Of a stretch of DNA of 64,000 bases, positions 22,186 to 30,638 are shown one piece after another. Positions within the stretch are counted from its first letter, which is position 1, and every line of letters starts with the position of its first letter. The translations under genes and the position numbers were made by a program. This DNA comes from Eutreptiella sp. 'Long Island Sound 2002'. Its lineage: Eukaryota > Euglenozoa > Euglenophyceae > Eutreptiales > Eutreptiaceae. The notes under the pieces were generated by a model. It was not told where the DNA came from. It saw only the letters and a list, made by a program, of their open reading frames with translations, and did no database searches. The stretch spans positions 42,532,718 to 42,596,717 of the forward strand of contig OZ038390.1 in NCBI GenBank assembly GCA_964036045.1, given 5' to 3'.

Positions 22186-22560
22186 TTGAAGTGATGACGA
22201 AATACAAGCTCTCCAACTCGAACATAAGCTCGCGTGTAGTACCGTACTTCGACTTGGACACCTCCGGCTGTCAAGACATGTCCAGGGTTTCTCAGTTTAT
22301 AGAGGGGAAGTCGTGCCCTCTTTGCTGTTTGCATCGACATAAAGTCACTGGTCGCTCCACAGTCGACCAACAGTTCCACGCTGGAGTCAAAGGAGTCTTC
22401 ACGACATGCGCAAATGCGCCCTCGAACCGTGAACAGAGACGCATGCTCAGGTTCGGTTCCTTCGACAGTGACACTTCCAAGCGTCCAATTCTTTTCGGGT
22501 TTATTGGTGCTGGTGGTGGTGTTCAGCTCTTCTCGAGGATGTCCGCCACCAGGTCTTCAC
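22186..22560 (-). pseudogene. Protease of element B
   Basis: The frame contains VELLVDCGATSDFMS; D-C-G-A stands where D-T/S-G is usual for the catalytic aspartate motif. It is followed by VLTAGGVQVEV and a strand-rich segment typical of the retropepsin fold. Upstream the sense runs through two other frames (CEDLVADILEKS, then GSVTVEGTEPEHASLF) from the end of gag, so at least two indels separate it from gag. Downstream it is cut by the 71-bp insertion. Confidence 0.75.
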
Positions 22561-22569
22561 AATTGTTTT

Positions 22570-24183
22570 CTAGGCCGTTGTAGGCCTTTCTCTGCTCTTG
22601 GAGCGGGATCGTAACCGTCCCTTGGTGTCTCGACTTTGATCTCGTTTCGGTGTGCTCGACCGTGATTCCCGACGTTCTCGTCCTCGGGATGGCGGTCGAC
22701 CTTTTTGACAGTCACGGGCCAAGTGTCCTTGTTCGCCACAATTGTAGCAACGTCTGCTTTCTCGACCATCTTGGCGTCCGCCATGTTGACGTCCGAACCG
22801 TTCACCAATGTAGGCATGTAACTCTTCTCGAAGCTTGGCAATTGCATCGAGATTCATCGGCTCTGCCACGGTCGAAGCCGTGGGCGCCGCAGCTGGGGTT
22901 GGCATCGGGGTGACGTGTGGCGTTGGCATAGGGTTGGATGGAAACGTGGAAGTCGAAGTAGGTGGGACCATCATAGGCAGGGGTCTTGACACTGCAGGAC
23001 CCAGGGTGTGATCTGATGTCGTTCTCGATGCGTTCTGTACCTCTTCCAGTTGATACCCAGCCGCAATGTAGGCTTCCGCGATGGTCTCTACCAAGGTATC
23101 GAATCCAAATGGATTATTAGAACGCCATCTCGAACGGACTTCAACGATGTACTGCCGACGCACAGCGTCATTCGACAAACCTTCAACAAATCGAGAGCTG
23201 ACGAGGAAACCCATCTGGAGTTCACTCGTGTTGACCTTCGACTTGATAGAGCATGTACGAAATTCTCGAACGTAATCTGCATGTCGGGGAAACTCGCTCT
23301 CTTTCAAGCTCAACATTCTCGACAAATACACTGGCTCATGGGATATGCAGTCGGAACGCTGGCCTAACACACGCATGAGCTCGAACCAGTCATCTTGTAC
23401 AACTTTCGTCAGGCTATGATAGTACTCAGCGGCATCACCATCGAGGAGGAATGACATCGTTGCTGCCTGGTCGACAGGTGAGGTGATGTCCGACAAGGTG
23501 AAGGCTCGTAGTAAATCTTCTTTCCATGTTCGAAATTCTCCACATCCAGTTTTAACCGTGAACCTCTTGACCAGTTTGTTCAGGCGCTCGACGCGGCGTC
23601 CTAAAATCTCCTGCGAAGGAGCATGTTGAACTACAAACTGGGGTAGTGGTTCGAAGGTACGCCGCTGTGGGAGTGGTTGTTGTGGAGGGTGAGGTTGGTT
23701 CGAATTCGAAGAAGACGGTGGTTGCGGAAACTGTTGTTGGTGTGGTTGCGGAAACTGGATGTTGTTCGGAGGTGGTGGACTCGAAGTTCGTACAAATTCG
23801 TTGAGAAGAGCGTAACATTGCGACAATTCATGTTCTACGTGTCGAAGTTCATTTGCAGCAGCTTGCGTTGCATTTTCCGTCGAGGACTGCAAGGTATCGA
23901 TGCGCTGGCCAGTTGCTGCTGTAGCACTTGCTGCTGTTGCCTGCAATACATCGATGCGTTGTTCCAATTCAATAACTTTGGCTTGAGTATCTGCAAGCTT
24001 CTGCGAACAGCTGTGAAGATCACGAGAGAGACATGGAAACCACTCGCTTTCTCGACTAGCGATGCGCTCTGCGATGAACTTCTCTAACGAGGTCGAAAAT
24101 TCGTGATGCAAGCGTGAATCACTTCGAAACAAACTGTCTCTGATGAAATGCAGCATAGCTGCGTCGTCGAAGGGCCGCTCCAT
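22570..24183 (-). CDS. Gag of element B with zinc knuckle
   Basis: A 537-aa frame starting MERPFDDAAMLHF. The N-terminal half is helical with heptad-like stretches (ELEQRIDVLQA, NELRHVEHELSQCYALL), followed by a Pro/Gln-rich stretch. A capsid-like gag domain follows (FRTWKEDLLRAF ... FLLDGDAAEYYHSL ... ADYVREFRTCS). Near the end is a canonical CCHC knuckle, CYNCGEQGHLARDC, and an Arg/Ser-rich basic tail. It would form the particle and bind element RNA. It ends in TAG. Confidence 0.9.
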   Translation of the reverse strand: MERPFDDAAMLHFIRDSLFRSDSRLHHEFSTSLEKFIAERIASRESEWFPCLSRDLHSCSQKLADTQAKVIELEQRIDVLQATAASATAATGQRIDTLQSSTENATQAAANELRHVEHELSQCYALLNEFVRTSSPPPPNNIQFPQPHQQQFPQPPSSSNSNQPHPPQQPLPQRRTFEPLPQFVVQHAPSQEILGRRVERLNKLVKRFTVKTGCGEFRTWKEDLLRAFTLSDITSPVDQAATMSFLLDGDAAEYYHSLTKVVQDDWFELMRVLGQRSDCISHEPVYLSRMLSLKESEFPRHADYVREFRTCSIKSKVNTSELQMGFLVSSRFVEGLSNDAVRRQYIVEVRSRWRSNNPFGFDTLVETIAEAYIAAGYQLEEVQNASRTTSDHTLGPAVSRPLPMMVPPTSTSTFPSNPMPTPHVTPMPTPAAAPTASTVAEPMNLDAIAKLREELHAYIGERFGRQHGGRQDGRESRRCYNCGEQGHLARDCQKGRPPSRGRERRESRSSTPKRDQSRDTKGRLRSRSKSRERPTTA

Positions 24184-24375
24184 TGTAGATCGAAGTCCAA
24201 ATCAAGTTGACGGCGTTGCGGCGTCGAAGATTGATCTCGAAGATTGATCCTCCCCGCCACGTAGCTGGCTACCACTTGTTGTGGTTTGTTTCTTGGGAAC
24301 TCGATTGCACTCCTGTGCCTCTTTGTTTCTCAAAATCCGAAATCCAAAATCCCAATCGACAAACCTCGCAGGATC

Positions 24376-24391
24376 TTTAGACGGGGCACCA
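24376..24391 (-). other. Weak primer binding site candidate of element B
   Basis: On the minus strand TGGTGCCCCGTCTAAA follows an AT-rich stretch (GTGTTATTAT) upstream of gag. It starts TGG as a primer site should. I cannot name the tRNA, and no LTR edge confirms it. Confidence 0.25.
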
Positions 24392-24566
24392 ATAATAACA
24401 CAATCTCGAAGACATAAACCCTGTTCAAAGATCGAAGTATCTTACAGCGCTCATTCACAGTTGGCATTCGATGCTTCTTTATTATTCACAGACTGTCAGC
24501 GCGATTGCGACTGCGACTTGTGATTTGCGCGCTGCTGCGCTGCTGCTGTTGGAAGCCATAACACAG

Positions 24567-25320
24567 GCGCCCTCATGCCGCGCCCACAGCGTGCCAAGCC
24601 AGCTCGCAAGAGCGCGCGCTGTGGGGTTGGTGACGGGTCCCCACGCCCGCGGCCCCCGCACCCACAGCCAGTGGGTAGTGAGCCCCGGTCGCACGCCCCA
24701 CAGGACGGGCGGTTGGGGGTGGGAGAGCGCCCGACCCTGGACGCCCCACACCCAGGCAAGAGGCGCCCCCCCCCGGGCGCCCTCATGCCGCCCCCACGGC
24801 GCGCAAAGCCAGCTCGCAAGAGCGCGCGCTGTGGCGTTGGTGACGGGTCCCCACACCCGCATCCCCCGCACCCACAGCCAGTGGGTAGTGGGCCCCGGCC
24901 GCACGCCCCAAAGGACGGGCGGTCGGGTGTGGGAGAGCGCCCGAACCCGGACGCCCCAGAGCCAGGCAAGAGGCGCCCCCCCCCGGGCGCCCTCGTGCCG
25001 CCCCCACGGCGCGCAAAGCCAGCTCCCAAGAGCGCGCGCTGTGGGTTTCGTGACGGGTCCCCACACCCGCACCCCCGCACCCACAGCCAGTGGGTGGTGG
25101 GCCCCGGCGGCACGCCCCAGAGGACGGGCAGTCGGGGGTGGGAGAGCGCCCGACCCCGGACGCCCCACACCCAGGCAAGAGGCGCCCCCCCCGGGCGCCC
25201 TCGTGCCGCCCCCCAAGCGCGCAAAGCCAGCTCGCAAGAGCGCGCGCTGTGGGGTTGGTGACGGGTCCACACGCCCGCACCCCCCGCACCCACAGCCCCG
25301 GCCGCACGCCCCAAGGGCCC
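24567..25320. repeat. GC-rich tandem repeat, about 210-bp unit
   Basis: Units begin GCGCCCTCATGCCG or GCGCCCTCGTGCCG at 24567, 24777, 24987 and 25195 (spacing 210, 210, 208). The last unit is partial. Each holds CAAGAGCGCGCGCTGTGG, GACGGGTCCCCAC and CACCCAGGCAAGAGG-like blocks. Long open frames across it (493 aa plus, 438 aa minus) reflect the composition and repetition. It could be a minisatellite or an LTR-internal repeat. Confidence 0.85.
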
Positions 25321-25900
25321 GGCCAAAGGGGGGCAGACAACCACAAGCCAGGCAAGGGAGGAACGGGACCGGGCCGCCCCCCCCACCAAGCAAGCCAGAC
25401 AGCGCACGGGACCGAGGCAGGACATGCGGAGGAGCACGGACCGCGTGGAACGGCCCTACCAGCGCCCAGCACCGGAACCGCGCGAGGTGCGCGCGCCACA
25501 CCGACCCAGGGAGGGGGGTGGGTCGTGAACGCCGCGAGAGCGCGAGCGCACGCACACGCAAAGGACACGCGGGGAGGACCAGAAGGGCAACCGGACCGAG
25601 CCCGCGGAATGCACAGACCGCATGGAATGGCGTACCAGCGAGCGAGGATAGGGGACGGCCGGACGGGACGGCCCGCCACACACAGCGCGGGAAACGCGGG
25701 GCGAGAAGGGGGAAACAGGGAAGACACAAAACCCGAGCGCCGCGCACACACGACCAGGGCACTGCGACCGCCAAGGCAGTAGTGGCGCACCGCGCCACGC
25801 ACCAGCCCCACGGCTACGCAGCTTCCGCGCCAGCCCACGGGGGTCCCACTGGCGACAAGCCAGTAGCACGGGCCCGGCAGCACCGGCACCCCGGGCAACC
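25321..25900. other. T-poor block next to the tandem repeat
   Basis: Again very few T on the plus strand (none in 25321-25380 or 25681-25740), with C, A and G rich. It has the same character and orientation as 1-544 and 16222-17690. No gene is called. Confidence 0.65.
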
Positions 25901-26010
25901 ACGCACTAGGGGGGCGACGCAGTGGGTAAGCGCCTGCAGCTACGGCTGCTAAGCGATGCACTGACCGGGGAGTGGCGAAATGGGGAAGCCGAGGAGGGAC
26001 AGGGCTCAGA
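25901..26010 (+). other. Possible short interspersed repeat, left half
   Basis: Contains GACGCAGTGGGTAAGCGC, which resembles a pol III A box, and a GCAGC-TACG-GCTGC hairpin. Without element C it would join 36787-36943, which ends in three copies of TCAAACC. A tRNA-derived SINE split by element C is possible, but no B box is seen in the proper place, so this is weak. Confidence 0.25.
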
Positions 26011-26015
26011 GCCCC
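26011..26015. repeat. Target-site duplication of element C, left
   Basis: GCCCC before the left LTR, repeated at 36782-36786 after the right LTR. A 5-bp duplication is usual for Ty3 integrases. Confidence 0.9.
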
Positions 26016-26547
26016 TGAAAGTGCTGCCCTGGGTCGTTGTGGGTGCCGGAGGGCTCGGGGCCGGCAAGACCAGTGGGGCAGGCACGCGAGGAGTCTCCCT
26101 GGATGTTGTTATTGGGGGTAGAACCAGAGACACGGACACCAACAGAGGCGAGAGCAGCGACAACAGAAGCAAGGTCCATGCTGATTGTGGTCCGGCAGAA
26201 AATCCCAGTCTATGAAGAAAATTGAGGGGAATTATTCTAAATACATCTGAGTGTCCAAAACTGTCTGAAAAGATTTAAATAATCCATTTATGTAAAAAGG
26301 TTTGGCCGATCTGGCCCGCGAGCGCGCGTCAGCGGCAAATGGCGATTCCAGCTAAAATAGCGGAACGCGGCGGATTTACGGGAAATGGACCGCGGAATCA
26401 AATCCGGCATATCAGAAATATATAGGAAATATCCTGTGACTGAGCTGCGAGGCGGCGATTCCGCCGAAGCAAAGAAAATGACCAAAATGTAGCCAATCTG
26501 GGCAGAATGTCTGAAAATCTGAGCAGATGGGGCTAGCCGCACTTACA
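26016..26547 (-). repeat. 3' LTR of element C
   Basis: 532 bp, minus strand TGTAAG...CTTTCA. It matches 36250-36781 at a constant offset of 10,234 bases. A TATA-like AATATATAGG (plus strand) lies at 26418-26427. Confidence 0.95.
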
Positions 26548-26562
26548 CTCCCCCTCCAAAAA
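26548..26562 (-). other. Polypurine tract of element C
   Basis: On the minus strand TTTTTGGAGGGGGAG ends at the LTR start TGTAAG. It is a U-rich box followed by purines, as is typical. Confidence 0.85.
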
Positions 26563-28193
26563 CACACTGGGGTGTGTCGCTACGTCAACGAAGAATGTAG
26601 TGCGGGTAAGTCCCAGAAAAAAATAGAAATGTAGCCTCGATGGGGCGAAATCTGCTTGATCTGACCTGATTTGGGCTGAATTGGCACTGAATCAGGCTGG
26701 ATGAACCTGAAATGAGACAGAATGAGAAGTGACGAACAGTCCTCCGTGCAGTAAAACATTAGGTCAAGGGCTAAAAAGCATGTAAACGTATCAAGAATCG
26801 ATACCAAACCATGCATTGGTTGAGAATGAGGTAGATTATTGATGGATTGAGTGGGGGGATCAAGAATTGGAGTGACATCTCAGCGCTCTGGCACAGTTTC
26901 GCTGTCGCGGGCACGCTACGGTGTCCTCGCCGAACTCTACATCGTGTTAATCCCGCTTTTCTCGTTCTGAAAAGTACAGCATGTGGCTCAGAATTGGCGC
27001 ATCTGGTGGATGATCACAAGATTCAGCAAAATTGAGAGTCAATTTGAGCAGAGATTAAGGGGATGAGACAATCACAGTGAGGGAAAACAAATACAATTGT
27101 AGTCTACAGACCCTAAGTGAACCACCGAAGGTAAAGATGTCTTTCTGTTCACTTAGATCTAAACAGATCCTTGAGGAATCAGCGGAGATGACAAGGAAAT
27201 CAACCTAAATGGTCCTGACATGAGGAAATTCCCTAAGATGAAGGTGAAATGAAGCGGAATGTGTACAACTGAAACTACCAACACCTTCGTTTAGACTAAA
27301 GTTAATATATATTGTCGTTTATTCAGCTCAATTGTGCTTTCCGGCACGTTGGTTCGCGAGCATCAAACAGATTCTATCAAAATGTGGATCATGTGATGAT
27401 GCATCATGATGGGACATGCTGGCCCTGGATCCTTGGCATGTAACGCGCCGAAGGTTCACTGAAGGCGCTTTACTGACAGTATATAACTGAGAGACACCGA
27501 ATTTACAGTGGCGGCGGTGTCAATCGACTTGGACAAGGCCAATCTTTCGATGGAGTCCCACAAGACACCTGGGTTCACCATTCTCGACAGTTTCTGGTCG
27601 GATTGAGCTCACATTGGCGTGTGCCAAAAATACAACGAAGCTTACGGACTTCAGAGGTTGCTGTTAGAAGTCCCTAGAGCTCCTAGATGAAGATTGTCTG
27701 AACAATTGACGTCTGGGTTTCGTACAACAGTGGCAGAATGATGGACAAACCTGAGAAATTCAAGGTAAATTTGAGGATCCTGGATCTGAATCTGGACTTT
27801 GGCGTTAGCATCACAGCAAATGAAGGTGAGATCTGAGTTCCTGGCGTCGCATCTGGTGCAGCCAGTACTACAGGGGATACCTGTAGGGGTGAATGTCGCT
27901 GGCCAGCGTTTTGATTATGTACATTTGCTTCCATCTGCACGAGTAGCCAAATTCCAAAGATGCACAGACCAACAGAGACAAGATTACCCCGAATCTGCCT
28001 GAATTAAGCCTGAGTTTGGTTTTTTCTGAACACGGCAGCACACTCCGTCAGCGTATCTACGCCTTGTCTGCCGAACGGAGACCAAAGAAAAGTTGATTGA
28101 CGTCAAATTATCAAACATTCGCAGTTCTCCACATCATGACATAAACAGAAAGAATGAACAGTGGATTGAGCAGAATGTGGTAGGATGGCTTCC
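26563..28193 (-). other. 3' noncoding region of element C
   Basis: A 1.6-kb AT-balanced stretch between the integrase stop and the polypurine tract. No ORF longer than about 90 codons and no recognised domain or repeat is seen. A long 3' region is unusual but not rare in chromoviruses. Confidence 0.6.
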
Positions 28194-30638
28194 TCAATTC
28201 GGCCAAGCACGAATACATGTGACCACCAACCTGTCTGGCCTGGCCCTCGTACGGCTTGGGCGCTGCAAATCAGCGGCCGAACTTGAAGCTTGGTCCTCAT
28301 TTGGCTCCTGGGCTGGCCTGACCGCAGGAGGGGGGATCGACGGATCAGCCCTGGAATGTGGCTGCTGAGGGCCGTAAAAGGCTGGATCTCGATTCACCAC
28401 AGGTCGTTTTCCGTCGCTCTCCACTTGTCTGTCTGGTTTCGACAAACAATCTGTCAGGAGTACACCAATTTCGGGGTGCTTCTTCAGGAAGTCGATGAAC
28501 CCCTTGGTGTATCCATGGACAAAAGATTGGGCTGGTTCCCAGTTGTTGTGACTGGAATCAAAGCCCCTCCACTCACACAGAAATTCCCATTCGCCCTTGG
28601 CGTCACGTCTTGCTTCAACAATCCTCTTGAGTTCGTACTTTCCCCCTTCGATGACCCGATGGGACAAGTGTTTTGCAGTCCAAAAAAGGGGTTTAACCCG
28701 ATCCTTGGGGGAGGGGATCTCTCTCTTGAGGCGATCGCCCGAAACGTCAATTTCCCTGCTGACATCCACACGAATCCTCCACCTGTTCTCACCAAGACGC
28801 GCTGTAACAGCGAATGGCCCCTCCCACAAGGGAAGAAGCTTGTCATCTCCGTCCAGGGTGGTTTCGGATTTTCGAAGCCAAACTCGATCATCGACTTCAA
28901 AATTGTGGGGGTTCTTTCGACCTTGATTTTGAACCCAAAGCCAGTCAGCCTGATGCTTCTCGATTAATTTCGACACAGTTTTATCTGCTCGTTGGACTTC
29001 GTCCAAAAACAGCGAAGCATCTTTACAGGGGCGAGGATTATTCAACGGCATGTTCCACCCACACTTCTTTCGTCCAAAGACAATTTCATTTGGAGAAAGG
29101 CCATGATACAAAGGCTTGTTGTGGTAACGGCGAAGCAATGCGAAGAGAACTTCCATCCAATGGAAATCCTTTTCACTCGCGAGCTCCTTACGAAGCATAT
29201 TAATAATTGAGCGGCCGGCTCTTTCACCAGGCAGCGCTCGATGCGAGTGGATTTCACATCGGAGGTGGTGGATTCCAAGGCGAGCACACAATTCTCTCCA
29301 CCATTCGGAGGTGTACTCTTTACCTGAATCCGTGACCACCTCGGATGGGACGTCCCAGCCTCCCATCCAGGTCTGCGCGCACCATTTGGCGGCAGCCTTG
29401 CCAGTCATCGACTCAATGTTGCAAGGCAACACTTGAATGTAGCCGGAATGACGGCACTGAATAAGGAGCACACCATTGACTTTTTTGTTAGTCCAATGGC
29501 ACTCTTCGTCATCGAGCTCACCGAGATAGAAAAAATCACTCGTGACTCTGTTGAAGAGGCGCTCCGGAATAGGATGAGGCCTCAGATGGCCGTGCTTCTT
29601 CGCGCTGGGAGGCGTCGAGACAGCACATTGGGCGCATCCGGCGGCTACTTTCATGCAGTGAGTATATAGCCGTGAGCCAAACAACCTATGTTTAATCATC
29701 GACCACAGTCGACGGCCATGTGCGTGGGGGGACTCCCATTTATGCCACCAGTTTAACACTCGGGGGGCTAGGGCGTCTGGCACACACAATTTACCCTCCA
29801 TCCACAGCTTCCCCCCATCCAACGAGTACTCAGCAAAAATCCCATCCTTGTGAGCATCTTTGGATTGGAGATTTCCAAAGACCTCTTTAAACATGGGATC
29901 CTGCAGGTAATCGGACGTCCAGTCACGGATTATCAGGGAATCTTTAGGCAGGGGTGGAGTTTTGGCCGGATCTCGACGCTTAATGCCCTGGATCAACCGA
30001 AATCGACTTACTTGTCGGGTATAATCAAATCGTTTCACACTCCCTGAGGAGGGATCGGTGACTTTTTCCACGACTTTCAGTGTTTTGGTGCAGATCTCGT
30101 GAGCATGCGCCGGATCTGTGATGGCCGTGATGTCGTGACACGGCAATGCGTGCTGTTTAACAGCGCACTGCATGCATGCACGTCGAATGAGTTTCTTTTC
30201 CTCCTGATTCCATTCGATGATTACATGGCGGTCCTGCTCCGTACCATGGATGTTGGTACTTTGCAGCCCCTCTGAGGCGGGGTAAGCCCATCGGCTCAGA
30301 GCATCCGCTACCGTGTTGTGTTTTCCAGGCAAATACGACACATGGAGGTCAAACAGACTGAGAAATTCGTGCCATCTGGCCCGTCGACCAGCTGGGCTCG
30401 CGACAGTATCAATGTGTTCGGTGGCCCAATACTCCAGAGATCGATGATCCGTCAGGACCTCGACTCGATTGGTGCCAACCCACGATTGGTACTTTTTTAG
30501 AGCGCAAATTATGGCATACGTTTCTTGCTCACGCGGCGACCATTGCATTTGGCGTGGGGCTAGCTTCCGAGACCAAAATGCAAGAGGGTAATGATCGCCG
30601 GTGGCTTCATCAACCTGTTCAAGGACAGCTCCGATCGC
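28194..30638 (-). CDS. RNase H, integrase and chromodomain of element C
   Basis: The frame continues from RT after TAA at 30641-30639. Numbering from 30548, RNase H occupies about 1-100 (REQETYAIICALKKY, TDHRSLEYW, GKHNTVADALSRW). The integrase zinc domain is around 269-308 (His residues near 269-277, C305, C308). The triad is D338 (TSDFFYLG), D407 (VTDSGKEY) and E442 (GERAGRS), with 35 residues between the last two. A chromodomain lies at about 638-690 (EFLCEWRGFDSSHNNWEPAQSF). A Pro/Gln/Arg-rich tail follows. It processes the cDNA and directs integration to marked chromatin. No indel is seen over the whole frame. Confidence 0.93.
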   Translation of the reverse strand, partial: AIGAVLEQVDEATGDHYPLAFWSRKLAPRQMQWSPREQETYAIICALKKYQSWVGTNRVEVLTDHRSLEYWATEHIDTVASPAGRRARWHEFLSLFDLHVSYLPGKHNTVADALSRWAYPASEGLQSTNIHGTEQDRHVIIEWNQEEKKLIRRACMQCAVKQHALPCHDITAITDPAHAHEICTKTLKVVEKVTDPSSGSVKRFDYTRQVSRFRLIQGIKRRDPAKTPPLPKDSLIIRDWTSDYLQDPMFKEVFGNLQSKDAHKDGIFAEYSLDGGKLWMEGKLCVPDALAPRVLNWWHKWESPHAHGRRLWSMIKHRLFGSRLYTHCMKVAAGCAQCAVSTPPSAKKHGHLRPHPIPERLFNRVTSDFFYLGELDDEECHWTNKKVNGVLLIQCRHSGYIQVLPCNIESMTGKAAAKWCAQTWMGGWDVPSEVVTDSGKEYTSEWWRELCARLGIHHLRCEIHSHRALPGERAGRSIINMLRKELASEKDFHWMEVLFALLRRYHNKPLYHGLSPNEIVFGRKKCGWNMPLNNPRPCKDASLFLDEVQRADKTVSKLIEKHQADWLWVQNQGRKNPHNFEVDDRVWLRKSETTLDGDDKLLPLWEGPFAVTARLGENRWRIRVDVSREIDVSGDRLKREIPSPKDRVKPLFWTAKHLSHRVIEGGKYELKRIVEARRDAKGEWEFLCEWRGFDSSHNNWEPAQSFVHGYTKGFIDFLKKHPEIGVLLTDCLSKPDRQVESDGKRPVVNRDPAFYGPQQPHSRADPSIPPPAVRPAQEPNEDQASSSAADLQRPSRTRARPDRLVVTCIRAWPN

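Larger units (their letters stand above)
18134..24540 (-). mobile_element. Ty3/gypsy relic, element B (LTRs not found)
   Basis: Minus-strand gag, protease, RT-RNase H and integrase in Ty3 order between GC-rich flanks. No direct repeat joins the two ends, so one or both LTRs were lost or lie outside recognisable sequence. The element has its own compositional signature: TCGA is very frequent (13 in 21001-21600 by my count, about 2.3 expected). It has frameshifts between gag and protease, a 76-bp disruption between protease and RT, and one in-frame stop between RNase H and integrase. The borders are approximate. Confidence 0.85.

Noticed and set aside
24471-25952. 493-aa plus ORF and 438-aa minus ORF
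   Set aside because: They cover a GC-rich tandem repeat and T-poor DNA; several frames are open at once and the proteins only mirror the repeat.
25920-25985. tRNA gene
   Set aside because: There is an A-box-like start and a hairpin, but no T arm, B box or acceptor pairing.
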